Source: GYS-P2D sp964414425
GTDB lineage: Bacteria; Bacteroidota; Bacteroidia; Chitinophagales; Saprospiraceae
Direction of reading: 5' to 3'
Assembly (NCBI GenBank): GCA_964414425.1
Contig: CAYPWL010000014.1
Span: 1-64,000, forward strand
DNA: 64,000 nucleotides
Both the position numbers and the translations under genes were made by a program. How positions within the stretch are numbered: the stretch's first letter is position 1; each line of letters begins with the position of its first letter. The notes beneath the pieces are model-generated. The model saw nothing but the letters and a program-made list of their open reading frames with translations. It searched no databases and was not told the origin of the DNA. This document shows, piece by piece, positions 37,146 through 46,820 of the stretch.

Positions 37146-37691
37146 ATGAAGAATGCATTAAAACTCGGTCTCATCATGGCCGTCATATCAACGGTCATCT
37201 CCTTAATTATCTATCTCACTGATTATTCTGTCATGTTCGATTGGAAGTTTTCAGTCATCATGATGATCGCCAATTTAATTATTGCAGTGGCCTTAGGTCG
37301 AAAGTTACTTAGACCCACCGATTACGTAGGTCTATCATATGGTGAAGCCCTCAAATATCTTTTCGTTGCTTTTATTATATCTGGTGTTATAAGTAGTGTA
37401 TTCCAAATCACCATGTTTGGGAATAATAAGCAATTCAAAACAGACTTTATTGAATATTCGCAAAATGCTTCAATTGCTGGTCTTGAGTGGGGCATGGATA
37501 TCGCTGGCGCGAGTGAGGCAGAAATCGAAATGGAAGTAGAAAAAATGAAAGATAAAATGGAATCTGGAGAAATACCAGAGCCAACATTTCCCTATAAGTG
37601 GTCGAGCTTACCTGTTATGTTATTAGGCAATCTATTTGGGGCCTTAATCATTGCCTTAATTGTAGCAATATTCGTTAAGCAAAAGGGCTAG
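37146..37691 (+). CDS. DUF4199-type membrane protein
   Basis: A 181-aa Bacteroidota-type membrane protein. Hydrophobic segments are at about 5-25, 35-52, 68-90 and 155-177; LSYGEALKYLFVAFIISGVIS and the acidic helix around residues 120-145 match the DUF4199 pattern as I know it. Function unknown. It probably shares a transcript with the preceding membrane protein. Its stop lies in a hairpin shared with the convergent peptidase gene. Confidence 0.78.
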   Translation: MKNALKLGLIMAVISTVISLIIYLTDYSVMFDWKFSVIMMIANLIIAVALGRKLLRPTDYVGLSYGEALKYLFVAFIISGVISSVFQITMFGNNKQFKTDFIEYSQNASIAGLEWGMDIAGASEAEIEMEVEKMKDKMESGEIPEPTFPYKWSSLPVMLLGNLFGALIIALIVAIFVKQKG

Positions 37692-37701
37692 CCCCTTTTG
37701 C
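37679..37701. terminator. Bidirectional terminator-like hairpin
   Basis: GCAAAAGGG at 37679-37687 pairs with CCCTTTTGC at 37693-37701 over a 5-nt loop. It stands exactly between the stops of two convergent genes. The stem itself carries the T-run in each direction, as in some compact bidirectional terminators; no extra T tract follows. Confidence 0.6.
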
Positions 37702-38754
37702 CTATTCATCTTTGTAGATACCGATATATCGTTGACCAGGCTTGGCGTATCCCCGATACATACCAGCTGAGTTAAACGGTAAGGCAACATTGCCATATAG
37801 GTCTACAGAGATCAATCCCCCACTTCCTCCAGCATCTACGAGGGTTTTATTTACAACGTGATCACCGGCTTGCTCTACCGTCTCATGGAGATATAACATG
37901 CGTGCATGAACATCGTGAGCAACGGCGTACCTGATGAAGTACTCTCCGTGGCCCGTACAGCTAATCCCTACTGTCTGGTTATCTGCGTAAGTACCAGCAC
38001 CAATGATCGGTACATCTCCAAATCGATTAAATCGTTTATTAGTCATACCTCCTGTACTTGTTCCTGCCACGATATCGCCATTGCGATCAAGTGCTACACA
38101 ACCTACCGTACCATGTTTCTTATCATCAGGCATATCGGATTCTGATAGTTCTGCGCCTCGCTCTTCGGCTAAGACTCGTTGCAGAGACTTCCATCGGGAC
38201 TCTGTATAAAAGTACTTGGGATCAACAGTCTCAATCCCTTGCTGCCGACAGAACTCCTCTGCGCCAGCACCAGTCAAAAGTACGTGCTCTGATTGCTGCA
38301 TAACCGATATTGCAGCCGTAATTGGATTCTTTATAGTACTCAAGCCGCCGACTGAACCTGCATTTTTATCAGAGCCTTGCATGATGCTGGCATCCATCTC
38401 GTTGGTTCCATCATGTGTAAAGACAGCACCCTTGCCAGCATTGAAGTAAGGAGAATTTTCCAAAACGTGTATCGTTTTCTCAACGGCCTCAAGTGAAGTA
38501 CCGCCATTTTTTAAGATTCCTTCTCCGACATCAAGAGCAGCAGTCAGTGCAGCTCTTATCGCTCCTTCACGTTCTGGGGTCATATTCTTCTTGAGTATGG
38601 TACCTGCACCACCATGAATAGCAATGGCATAATCTGCTCGTTCTTGTTTGTTATTAGCACCCTGCTTTGGGGTATCTGAAGATGATTCTGGCTTGCAAGA
38701 CCAAATAAAAAGCAAGCTTATCAACATTAGGCTCAGGATCTTGGATACATTCAT
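37702..38754 (-). CDS. Isoaspartyl peptidase/type III L-asparaginase, lipoprotein
   Basis: An Ntn hydrolase of 350 aa that cleaves beta-aspartyl dipeptides or asparagine after self-processing. AIHGGAGTI opens the fold; FNAGKGAVF and EMDASIM are typical; the autocleavage site is HGTVG, with Thr216 becoming the N-terminal nucleophile. The signal peptide ends IWSC, so the enzyme is probably a periplasmic lipoprotein. It is a single gene divergent from miaA; the miaA -33 element lies inside its 5' end. Confidence 0.93.
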   Translation of the reverse strand: MNVSKILSLMLISLLFIWSCKPESSSDTPKQGANNKQERADYAIAIHGGAGTILKKNMTPEREGAIRAALTAALDVGEGILKNGGTSLEAVEKTIHVLENSPYFNAGKGAVFTHDGTNEMDASIMQGSDKNAGSVGGLSTIKNPITAAISVMQQSEHVLLTGAGAEEFCRQQGIETVDPKYFYTESRWKSLQRVLAEERGAELSESDMPDDKKHGTVGCVALDRNGDIVAGTSTGGMTNKRFNRFGDVPIIGAGTYADNQTVGISCTGHGEYFIRYAVAHDVHARMLYLHETVEQAGDHVVNKTLVDAGGSGGLISVDLYGNVALPFNSAGMYRGYAKPGQRYIGIYKDE

Positions 38755-38770
38755 ATGTCATTTACATTTG
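38741..38770 (+). promoter_or_regulatory. miaA promoter, -33 TTG and -7 box
   Basis: TTG at 38741-38743 and TACATTTG at 38763-38770 are 19 bp apart, the ideal Bacteroidota spacing. The predicted start of transcription is about 20 bp before the TTG start codon of miaA. Confidence 0.7.
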
Positions 38771-38797
38771 TGACTAAAATAATCAAAGCACCATTCC

Positions 38798-39700
38798 TTG
38801 TCTAATTATGTGATACATATCGGAGGTCCAACAGCAAGCGGCAAGACATCTCTAGCAGTAAATCTTGCTAAACATTATGGCTGTGAAGTCATATCTGCAG
38901 ATAGTCGACAGTTCTATCGTGAGATATCCATAGGAACCGCCAAGCCAAGTGACTCCGAATTACGGGGCGTAACACATCACTTGATCGATTCTCTAAGTAT
39001 CCATGATGAGTATAGTGCAGGGCATTTTGAACGAGATGCTATACCGATCATTAACGAGATCCATAAATCACACAAACTGGTTATCGTCGCAGGAGGAACA
39101 GGACTATATCATCGAGTCATCTACGAGGGGCTTGATCACTATCCTGATGTCGATAAAAGCACCGTTGATTTCTACACGCAACAACTGCAAGAACAGGGAA
39201 TAACAGTACTCCAAGAAGAGCTAGCCAAGCGTGATCCGAAGTATGCCGCTCAGGTTGATCTCAATAATGGACACCGCTTGATTAGAGCATTATCCATTAT
39301 AGCATCCGCTGATAAACCCTTTAGTTCTTATCAGGCTGATCGATCTGTAGAACGCAACTTCGCATCGATCAAATTAGCAATTGAAAGGGATCGAGCACAC
39401 TTGTATGATCGCATCAATGAGCGAGTAGACATAATGATGAAAAAAGGACTATTGGAAGAAGCCAAAAGTGTGTATTCTCATAAGTCACTTAACAGTCTCA
39501 ATACGGTTGGATACAAGGAGCTCTTCAGCTATTTTGATGGGATATGTGATCTTGAAACTGCGGTTGATAAAATCAAACAGCATACACGTAATTATGCTAA
39601 GAGGCAGACTACGTGGTTCAAAAATCAAGACAATTGGGCTAAAATCAGAAGTTTAGACGATGCGCTTGAGAAAATAGACGACCAAATCAACAAGAATTAA
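38798..39700 (+). CDS. miaA: tRNA dimethylallyltransferase
   Basis: Adds the dimethylallyl group to A37 of tRNAs reading U-first codons. The 300-aa protein has the P-loop GGPTASGKTSLA, then ISADSRQFYREISIGTAKP, LIDS and AGGTGLY, the standard MiaA motifs. The likely start is TTG at 38798; a GTG at 38810 would cut into the first strand. A promoter with good spacing precedes it. The gene stands alone; 222 bp of non-coding DNA follow. Confidence 0.94.
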   Translation: MSNYVIHIGGPTASGKTSLAVNLAKHYGCEVISADSRQFYREISIGTAKPSDSELRGVTHHLIDSLSIHDEYSAGHFERDAIPIINEIHKSHKLVIVAGGTGLYHRVIYEGLDHYPDVDKSTVDFYTQQLQEQGITVLQEELAKRDPKYAAQVDLNNGHRLIRALSIIASADKPFSSYQADRSVERNFASIKLAIERDRAHLYDRINERVDIMMKKGLLEEAKSVYSHKSLNSLNTVGYKELFSYFDGICDLETAVDKIKQHTRNYAKRQTTWFKNQDNWAKIRSLDDALEKIDDQINKN

Positions 39701-39894
39701 AGCATATATTACAACCTATCAAAATTTCGATCAATTGCGCTTATCTACAAAATATGACTGAAGCAAACAGTGATACAAAATTATATTTCGGTATCAAGCA
39801 GCATCAAATTTCTATACTTGGTCTTCTACAATATCGATAGCATCTCAGTGCTAACAAAGTGTGCCTTACTGAACCCATAAATCTTTTAGTTTCG

Positions 39895-39902
39895 TTATTT
39901 TG
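39895..39902 (+). promoter_or_regulatory. Probable gapA -7 region (imperfect)
   Basis: The 222-bp miaA-gapA gap (39701-39922) contains TTATTTTG here, differing from TAnnTTTG at one position, 20 bp before the gapA ATG. No -33 partner is clear. The rest of the gap is AT-rich with no other feature recognised. Confidence 0.4.
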
Positions 39903-39922
39903 CATGTTCAAAATCATGAATA

Positions 39923-40921
39923 ATGGGTAATAAAATTGCTATCAACGGCTTTGGAAGAATTGGCCGATTAACGTTTAGAAACCTCCTTGAAAAGGATAAC
40001 ATCGAAGTCGTTGCCATCAATGACTTAACCGATAATGAGACACTTGCTCACCTTCTTAAGTTTGACAGTGCTCACGGAAAATTCGATGGTACAATCGAAG
40101 CGACTGATGAGGCACTCATCGTAAATGGAAAAACTATTAAGGCATTCGCCGAGAGAGATCCATCTAATTTGCCATGGAGCGATCTAGGAGTTGACGTGGT
40201 TTTGGAGTGTACAGGTATATTCAGAACTAAAGAAAAAGCAGCAATGCACCTTAAAGCTGGAGCAAAAGATGTAGTGATGTCTGCACCCGCTAAAGGAGAT
40301 GGAGTACAAACAATCGTCCTCGGCGTAAATGATGAAGAGTTAGATAGAAGAAAAAACGTGTTCTCTAATGCGTCGTGTACTACTAACTGCCTCGCACCAT
40401 TAATGAAAATATTAGAAGAAGAGTACGGTGTTATCTACGGAGCTATGACAACGACACATGCGTACACCTCTGATCAGCGTATCCAGGATGCCCCTCATAG
40501 TGATCTTAGAAGAGCACGTGCAGCAGCTTACAACATCGTACCGACAAGTACAGGAGCTGCTAAGGCAGTAGGTAAAGTTGTACCTTCTGTGGATGGAAAA
40601 CTATTCGCAATCGCAGTGAGAGTCCCAGTCATTACAGGTTCTATGGTAGAGCTTAACGTGAGACTTTCAAAGAAAGTCACAAAAGAAGAAATCAATGCTA
40701 CATTTAAGAAATATGCCGAAGGCAAAATGAAAGGTGTGCTTGAGTTTTCTACGGATCCACTAGTGTCAAGTGACATTGTAGGCAATAAGCACTCATCCAT
40801 ATTTGACTCATTAATGACTGATATCAATGAGGATATGGTTAAAGTGGTGAGCTGGTACGACAACGAGGCAGGTTACTCTGCAAGATTGGCGGACTTAGCA
40901 ACCTTGATCGCTAACGGATAA
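39923..40921 (+). CDS. gapA: Glyceraldehyde-3-phosphate dehydrogenase
   Basis: A glycolytic enzyme of 332 aa that oxidises glyceraldehyde 3-phosphate to 1,3-bisphosphoglycerate. INGFGRIGR is the nucleotide loop, Asp34 in AINDLTD favours NAD, and catalytic Cys152 lies in SNASCTTNCLAP. The C-terminal WYDNEAGYSARL is intact. It is followed 4 bp later by pgk, its pathway successor. Confidence 0.97.
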   Translation: MGNKIAINGFGRIGRLTFRNLLEKDNIEVVAINDLTDNETLAHLLKFDSAHGKFDGTIEATDEALIVNGKTIKAFAERDPSNLPWSDLGVDVVLECTGIFRTKEKAAMHLKAGAKDVVMSAPAKGDGVQTIVLGVNDEELDRRKNVFSNASCTTNCLAPLMKILEEEYGVIYGAMTTTHAYTSDQRIQDAPHSDLRRARAAAYNIVPTSTGAAKAVGKVVPSVDGKLFAIAVRVPVITGSMVELNVRLSKKVTKEEINATFKKYAEGKMKGVLEFSTDPLVSSDIVGNKHSSIFDSLMTDINEDMVKVVSWYDNEAGYSARLADLATLIANG

Positions 40922-40925
40922 TCAT

Positions 40926-42128
40926 ATGATAACATCTGTAGCGGGCAAAAAAGTCCTATGTCGAGTAGACTTCAATGTACCACTCGACGAAAAAAATAAT
41001 ATAACTGACGATACCAGAATACGGCGTGCCCTTCCGACGATTAAACAATTGTTGGATGGCGGCGCTACCATAATCCTAATGTCGCACCTCGGGCGTCCAC
41101 AGAAGAAACTCAATGAGGATGGCTCTATCAACGTAGAGAAATTTACTCTGCGTCATATAGCACCAACCTTGGCGACACTTCTCGACAGATCTATTAAGTT
41201 CTGCGATTACTGTGTCGGAGAAGATGCCAAGACTATGGTTGGTGAACTTAAAGCAGGAGAAATACTCCTACTTGAGAACACCCGATTTCACAAGGGAGAA
41301 GCGAAGGGTGATCCTGAATTGGCTAAGGCTATGTCTGAGCTTGCAGATATCTATGTGAATGATGCTTTTGGCACAGCACATCGAGCTCATGCCTCTACGG
41401 CGGTGGTTGCGCAGCATTTCGCCACCCAAGACAAGTCTTTCGGCCTCTTGATGGAGTCTGAGATCGAAAATGCAAATAAGGTCCTCAATGCTCCTAAAAA
41501 GCCACTTGTGGCGATTACTGGAGGCGCTAAAGTGTCTGACAAGCTATTGCTACTCGAGAGACTTATCGATTTTGCAGACACTGTAATTATCGGCGGAGGA
41601 ATGGCATATACATTCTTTAAAGCTCAGGGAGGTCAGATCGGCAAATCTATCTGTGAAGATGATAAGCTGGATCTCGCTCTTGAACTAATGAAACAGGCCA
41701 GAGAGAAGAATACTAAGCTGCTCCTCCCTGTGGATAATGTTGCTGCAGATGACTTCAGTCCTACGGCTAATAGTCAAATTGTAGATAGTATGAGTATTCC
41801 ATCAGACTGGGAAGGTCTCGACATCGGACCGACGTCTATAGACTTGTTTAGTGAGGCAATTGCCGAAGCAAAAACAATCATCTGGAATGGACCAATGGGA
41901 GTATTCGAATTTGATAAGTTCGCAACAGGTACTAATGCGATAGCAAACGCCGTAGCGAAAGCTACCAAGAATGGAGCTTTTTCTTTAATTGGAGGCGGAG
42001 ACTCTGTCGCAGCGATTAAGAAAAATGGCCTTGATAGTGAAGTCAGTTTTGTTTCGACAGGTGGTGGAGCAATGCTCGAATACCTCGAAGGAAAAGAGCT
42101 TCCCGGAATCAAAGGAATACGTCAGTAG
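40926..42128 (+). CDS. pgk: Phosphoglycerate kinase
   Basis: Transfers phosphate from 1,3-bisphosphoglycerate to ADP. The 400-aa protein has RVDFNVPLDE, MSHLGRP, LLENTRFHKGE, AHASTA, GGAKVSDKL, the WNGPMGVFE loop and the final GGGDSVAA and STGGGAMLEYL nucleotide motifs. It lies 4 bp after gapA, in the same unit. There is no clear terminator in the 50 bp before the sulfotransferase gene, so read-through is possible. Confidence 0.97.
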   Translation: MITSVAGKKVLCRVDFNVPLDEKNNITDDTRIRRALPTIKQLLDGGATIILMSHLGRPQKKLNEDGSINVEKFTLRHIAPTLATLLDRSIKFCDYCVGEDAKTMVGELKAGEILLLENTRFHKGEAKGDPELAKAMSELADIYVNDAFGTAHRAHASTAVVAQHFATQDKSFGLLMESEIENANKVLNAPKKPLVAITGGAKVSDKLLLLERLIDFADTVIIGGGMAYTFFKAQGGQIGKSICEDDKLDLALELMKQAREKNTKLLLPVDNVAADDFSPTANSQIVDSMSIPSDWEGLDIGPTSIDLFSEAIAEAKTIIWNGPMGVFEFDKFATGTNAIANAVAKATKNGAFSLIGGGDSVAAIKKNGLDSEVSFVSTGGGAMLEYLEGKELPGIKGIRQ

Positions 42129-42178
42129 AATAAACAATCAATCGATGCTGTTAGAAGAACCCAAATCATATCAAGTAT

Positions 42179-42958
42179 ATGACTGATCCTTCTGACAGCT
42201 GTTTGATTATTACTGGTATGCATCGATCTAATACCAGTTTCCTCGCTAAATCATTTTTAGAGTCCGGTTTACATATAGGGGATCAACTGGTCCCTGCAAA
42301 TCAATTCAACCAAGAAGGTCATTTCGAAGATCAAGAGTTCGTTTCATTTCATGTACAACTCATTCAGAAATATAACTTAAAGTCTTGGCGGTCTATAATC
42401 GACTATAATCGGTGTAGTACGGTAAGGCTTGTGCAGAGAGATGTTGCCCGAGCAGAGCGCCTTATACAAGACCGGTGGACCAGACGAAACTTATTCGGCT
42501 GGAAAGATCCGAGGACTTGTCATTTTCTTCCTTTGTGGAAAGAGATCATCCCTCAGGCTAAAATGATATTTATTATCAGGGACCCCGAAGCTGTAGTAAG
42601 CTCTCTACTTAGAAGATATCGACAAAACAACGGAAGAAGCTTTAGGCCTGACCTATGGTATCGATACCATCAATTCTGGCAGATCACCCATCAACAGATC
42701 ATCGATGCTTGCGAACGATATCCAGATGATGTACATCTTATCTTTACTCCAGGAGATATTTCTAAACCAAAGTGCTCGGCAGAGCTGAATAACAAGCTTA
42801 GCAATTACTGGAGGATTGATCTAAGGCCAATCGACCTATCTACTGGCTACCGAATGGAATTAATCACTTCATCCACTGATAAGATCCAATCAAAATCCAA
42901 TAAAACATCTATAGATATCTATCAAAAATTAAAAAACTTGAACTTGAGATCAGTCTAA
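42179..42958 (+). CDS. Sulfotransferase-family protein
   Basis: A 259-aa putative sulfotransferase. The P-loop ITGMHRSNTSFLA (about 11-23) binds the phosphosulfate and IIRDPEAVVSSLLRRY the 3'-phosphate; FGWKDPRTCHFLP is a typical central motif. No signal peptide, so it is cytosolic. It sits between the pgk gene and a convergent polysaccharide exporter (9-bp overlap at the 3' ends). The acceptor, perhaps an exported glycan, is inferred only from location. Confidence 0.82.
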   Translation: MTDPSDSCLIITGMHRSNTSFLAKSFLESGLHIGDQLVPANQFNQEGHFEDQEFVSFHVQLIQKYNLKSWRSIIDYNRCSTVRLVQRDVARAERLIQDRWTRRNLFGWKDPRTCHFLPLWKEIIPQAKMIFIIRDPEAVVSSLLRRYRQNNGRSFRPDLWYRYHQFWQITHQQIIDACERYPDDVHLIFTPGDISKPKCSAELNNKLSNYWRIDLRPIDLSTGYRMELITSSTDKIQSKSNKTSIDIYQKLKNLNLRSV

Positions 42959-45649
42959 TCTTTGAATCAGCAACACTAATGTCAAGATAGACATGGCTTG
43001 TGCCACACTATCTCCTAACACTTGGGTCCAGTTAACGTCTTGTTCTTGTGACTTGCCATAAAGGTCGACGGGCTGCCTCCCTACATTGATCACGGAGCCT
43101 TGCAATACCTCGGGATGTTTCTTCCCAAATGGAAACTTCCGCTCGGTAGTTTTGACCTCGCCATTAGGATAGGTTACCCATACCTTATCCCTACGAGCAT
43201 TATCAGCGAAACCTCCAGCGTACTCATTAATATAAAACAAGGCGGTCTTTCCTCGATGAAAAGGAACTCTAATGGAGTTATCCTCTCCAACGATTTCTTG
43301 ATTCTGAGCTTCTTGTATATTAGTCGCTCCTGCAATAGTCACATAGTCTCTACGCTTAGGAAGTGTAATGACATCACCATTCTTGAGTGTATAGTTATAT
43401 CTTGATTCATTGTTAACTAATATTTCTTCTAATCGCATCACGATAAAACCAAGGCTATCCTCCGATCGGTATAGCGTAGCACCCGCTGGAAATGCTTCTT
43501 CTGTCAATCCGCCAGCCCGCTTTATGATGTCATATACGGTTTCATTCTCCAAAATCAAACTATACTCACCTGGCAAGGTAACTTCTCCATTGACTGTCAC
43601 ATTTTGTTGGAGTTCAAACTCGGGTACAAACCGCACAAAGATGTTGTCATAAGGTTGCAGTTCATATAGACCTTCTCTTTTACCAAAATCAGTTAACTCA
43701 TCCCTATGAAGTGTAACCGTATTGACGATGGTCTGGGTCTTCTGATTATCTTCTACAATTACTCTTGATACTTCTATAGCATTAGTGGCAGAAGATCTCC
43801 TAAATCCGCCCGCTAAGACTATCGCATCCCTCAGGCTCATCCCTGCACCATAGGCGAACTCACCAGGATTATTTACCGCTCCCGATATGGTTATATTAAT
43901 CTCATCATAGAAGCTATTTTTGGAATACACATAAATGGAGTCAAATGGCTCCAAAACTATATTATCAGCACTGCGATCATCACCCATGAGGTTTTCAAGA
44001 TCAAGACCGATAATTTCATAATCTCCAGGATTTAACGGATCGAGCCTGTGTAAATGAGCAAAAGTATTTGCGTCTCGTCGTAGTCCTCCTGCCATTAATA
44101 TAACGTCACTCGCCTTGAGCCCGCCATTAACATCATAAGAGATCTTTTCTTCGTTACGGACTGCTCCAGCAATAGAAATGTATTGTTCATCCGTAAAGCG
44201 TTCTTTAGGCCATATTGTGAGCTCATCTTTATCCTTCAATTCTATATTGACGAGGGGGTCTGTTGTGGCTAACACATCATCAAGATTAAGGGGGATCATA
44301 CTGATCTGTCCATCTGAATTAGTTCTGCGCAAAAATGCAAAATCGGTTTTTGAGGATACCTTGAGCTGTCCCTGATTCAGTAGATCAGAAAGTTTCATAT
44401 TAGGCAATCGCTCATATACTCCAGGATGTCTTACTTCTCCAACAACGCTCACAAAGTTTTCCAACTCCGCAGAAATCGAATCGATCTTGATCACATCGCC
44501 TTGAAAAAGTTCATAATCTGATCTAGACTTTATCAATGATGCATATGGAATACTCTTAACCACCCTGCGACCATCTTCATATCTTAGCACTCGCATTGAA
44601 GTGGTATATGCGACTTGATTGAGACCGCCACCATACTTGATTAAATCAACTATTCCTTCGCCATCGAGGATTTCATAGGTATCAGGTCTTTTGATCGCGC
44701 CTTCTATATCTACAACTGCGTTATATGATGGAACAAATATGAGATCACCATCCTCTAAAAAGTAATCTCCTACCGTACCAGGATTAGCCAGTAGCTCATA
44801 TAAATCAAACAATGACTCAGAACCGTCCTTCTTTATCAATTTAATAGCCCTCACAGATGCTAAATCTGTAAGCCCTCCGGCTTCACCCAAAATATTGATG
44901 ATACTATTAATAGCTGGTACGGTGTAGCTCCCTGATCGTGCTACTTCACCAAACACTTGTACCGTCACACTTCTCACAGAACTAACATCAACACTAAACT
45001 CTCCATCGTTAAATCTGTACTGCCTCCTATAATTCTTCTTAAGTTTCTCTCTGACTTGGGCCAATGTCAATCCTCGCACTAAAACCTTAACTCTCCCCTC
45101 TCGTATCATGACACTACCATCACTTAAGACGTCATGTAATTCATCAAGTTGATTAACACCAAAAATTGAAACCGAGATAATATCCCCAGTCCCTATCTTA
45201 TAGTAGCTCGGTGGATTATAGCCTGTCTCAGGTATCTGGGTCAGTATACCTCGATTTATAATCTGTTGACCATAGATAGCGTATTCTTCTAATTCTGTGG
45301 TGTCTGGCACCAACTCCAATTCTTCAAGGCTGTCTACTTCAATCTGTTCTATACCTAAAGTATCTAACGAATCTAAAGAGTCGATGAAAAAGGTTCCATT
45401 GAGTTCTTTGCTGTATTCGATTTGTTCGATTGCTCGCTGAAGTTCACCCAATTGTGATGGTGATAGGGTTTGTAAGTCGCTAATATCGATTCCTCGTTCA
45501 GCAAGCAGCGTTGCTAGCTCCTCATAGGATACTCCCCTGCTATCTAACTCAGCCTGTAACTGAATATCATAAGGGATAACCTGAGCCAACAGATCGGCAC
45601 CTATAAGTAAAATAAAAACTGATATGACTATTCTAACCACTCTAATCAA
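42950..45649 (-). CDS. Polysaccharide export protein with multiple SLBB domains
   Basis: An 899-aa Wza-like outer-membrane exporter. The signal peptide ends ADLLAQ; the Poly_export domain (about 150-220) contains YKIGTGDIISVSIFG. About seven SLBB-like segments follow, recognisable by repeats such as VFGEVARSGSYTV, GEVRHPGVYE, SGAVNNPGEFAY and NGEVTLPGEYSL. A hydrophobic segment lies at the extreme C-terminus. Canonical Wza has fewer SLBB repeats and about 380 aa. It overlaps rmlB by 4 bp. No tyrosine-kinase Wzc-like partner is in the window. Confidence 0.88.
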   Translation of the reverse strand: MIRVVRIVISVFILLIGADLLAQVIPYDIQLQAELDSRGVSYEELATLLAERGIDISDLQTLSPSQLGELQRAIEQIEYSKELNGTFFIDSLDSLDTLGIEQIEVDSLEELELVPDTTELEEYAIYGQQIINRGILTQIPETGYNPPSYYKIGTGDIISVSIFGVNQLDELHDVLSDGSVMIREGRVKVLVRGLTLAQVREKLKKNYRRQYRFNDGEFSVDVSSVRSVTVQVFGEVARSGSYTVPAINSIINILGEAGGLTDLASVRAIKLIKKDGSESLFDLYELLANPGTVGDYFLEDGDLIFVPSYNAVVDIEGAIKRPDTYEILDGEGIVDLIKYGGGLNQVAYTTSMRVLRYEDGRRVVKSIPYASLIKSRSDYELFQGDVIKIDSISAELENFVSVVGEVRHPGVYERLPNMKLSDLLNQGQLKVSSKTDFAFLRRTNSDGQISMIPLNLDDVLATTDPLVNIELKDKDELTIWPKERFTDEQYISIAGAVRNEEKISYDVNGGLKASDVILMAGGLRRDANTFAHLHRLDPLNPGDYEIIGLDLENLMGDDRSADNIVLEPFDSIYVYSKNSFYDEINITISGAVNNPGEFAYGAGMSLRDAIVLAGGFRRSSATNAIEVSRVIVEDNQKTQTIVNTVTLHRDELTDFGKREGLYELQPYDNIFVRFVPEFELQQNVTVNGEVTLPGEYSLILENETVYDIIKRAGGLTEEAFPAGATLYRSEDSLGFIVMRLEEILVNNESRYNYTLKNGDVITLPKRRDYVTIAGATNIQEAQNQEIVGEDNSIRVPFHRGKTALFYINEYAGGFADNARRDKVWVTYPNGEVKTTERKFPFGKKHPEVLQGSVINVGRQPVDLYGKSQEQDVNWTQVLGDSVAQAMSILTLVLLIQRLD

Positions 45650-46704
45650 TGACTATACTGTTCCTTATAGTAATCCTTATAAGCACCACTTGTGACATTA
45701 GTCATCCATGCTTGATTATCCCAATACCAATCGATCGTCGACCTCATCCCCTCTTCTACCGTTACAGAAGGCTTCCATCCTAAATTAGATGTCAACTTAG
45801 TATTGTCAATAGCGTACCTATGATCATGGCCAGGTCTATCCTTGACAAATGTGATTAACTCTTGAGATTTACCCTTGGCTTGTCCCATCTTTTCATCCAT
45901 AAGATCGCATAGTAGTCTTACAAGCTCTATATTCTGTAGTTCGTTATTACCCCCGATATTATAGGTCTCATTGGGGGCACCCTTATGGAATATCGTATCT
46001 ATAGCCGTGGCATGATCTATCACGAACAACCAATCTCTAATATTAGTACCATCTCCATAGACTGGCAGAGGCTTACCATTCCTGATATTGTTAAGCATGA
46101 GTGGAATCAATTTCTCTGGAAACTGATTAGGTCCATAGTTATTAGAACAATTAGAAATCTTAGTCTTTAAGCCATAAGTATTAGCATAAGCTCTTACGAA
46201 GTGGTCTGAGCTCGCTTTAGATGCGGAGTATGGAGATTGAGGATCATATGCCGTATCCTCGTAAAAGAACCCTTCTGCTCCTAAGCTTCCGTAGACCTCA
46301 TCAGTTGACACATGATAGAAGACATGTTGATCATAATCATCTTTCCAGTTCGTCTTTGCGGCATTGAGCAAATTCGCTGTACCTAAAATATTAGTCTTCA
46401 AAAACGCCAAAGGATCCGTAATTGATCTGTCAACATGAGACTCTGCTGCCAAGTGAATGACATCAGTAACTTGATAGTCTCTAAACACAGTTTCTATACC
46501 CTCCTCGTTGAGTATATCTTCATTGAGAAACAAGTAGTTTTCTTCGACCTCCACATCTTTAAGGTTTTCTAAGTTACCTGCATAGGTGAGTGAATCTAAA
46601 TTGATGATTCTATAATTAGGATATTTGTTAACATACAGCCTAATACAGTGCGAACCTATAAAACCGGCTCCTCCCGATACTAAAATCGTTTTATCATACA
46701 TCAT
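45646..46704 (-). CDS. rmlB: dTDP-glucose 4,6-dehydratase
   Basis: An extended short-chain dehydrogenase of 352 aa that makes dTDP-4-keto-6-deoxyglucose for rhamnose and other deoxysugars. GGAGFIGSH (about 11-19) binds NAD, HLAAESHVDRS, the active-site STDEVYG and YSASKASSDHF motifs, and NCSNNYGP are present. The stop overlaps the start of the exporter gene, linking sugar supply with export. rmlA, rmlC and rmlD are not in the window. Confidence 0.94.
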   Translation of the reverse strand: MMYDKTILVSGGAGFIGSHCIRLYVNKYPNYRIINLDSLTYAGNLENLKDVEVEENYLFLNEDILNEEGIETVFRDYQVTDVIHLAAESHVDRSITDPLAFLKTNILGTANLLNAAKTNWKDDYDQHVFYHVSTDEVYGSLGAEGFFYEDTAYDPQSPYSASKASSDHFVRAYANTYGLKTKISNCSNNYGPNQFPEKLIPLMLNNIRNGKPLPVYGDGTNIRDWLFVIDHATAIDTIFHKGAPNETYNIGGNNELQNIELVRLLCDLMDEKMGQAKGKSQELITFVKDRPGHDHRYAIDNTKLTSNLGWKPSVTVEEGMRSTIDWYWDNQAWMTNVTSGAYKDYYKEQYSH

Positions 46705-46739
46705 GTGGCTAGATTTTCCCCTGCAATTTACTCTATTTA

Positions 46740-46763
46740 CTTTTATCTGAGAAAAGATAAAAG
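46740..46763. repeat. Perfect inverted repeat between rmlB and waaA
   Basis: CTTTTATCT at 46740-46748 pairs with AGATAAAAG at 46755-46763 over a 6-nt loop. It lies in the 116-bp divergent region, 35 bp before rmlB. No T tract follows, so it is a candidate operator or leader hairpin rather than a terminator. Confidence 0.45.
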
Positions 46764-46820
46764 CCGCCGGGATGTTAATAACTTCACAATCTATATCATG
46801 GAAGCAGAGGCAATTATATA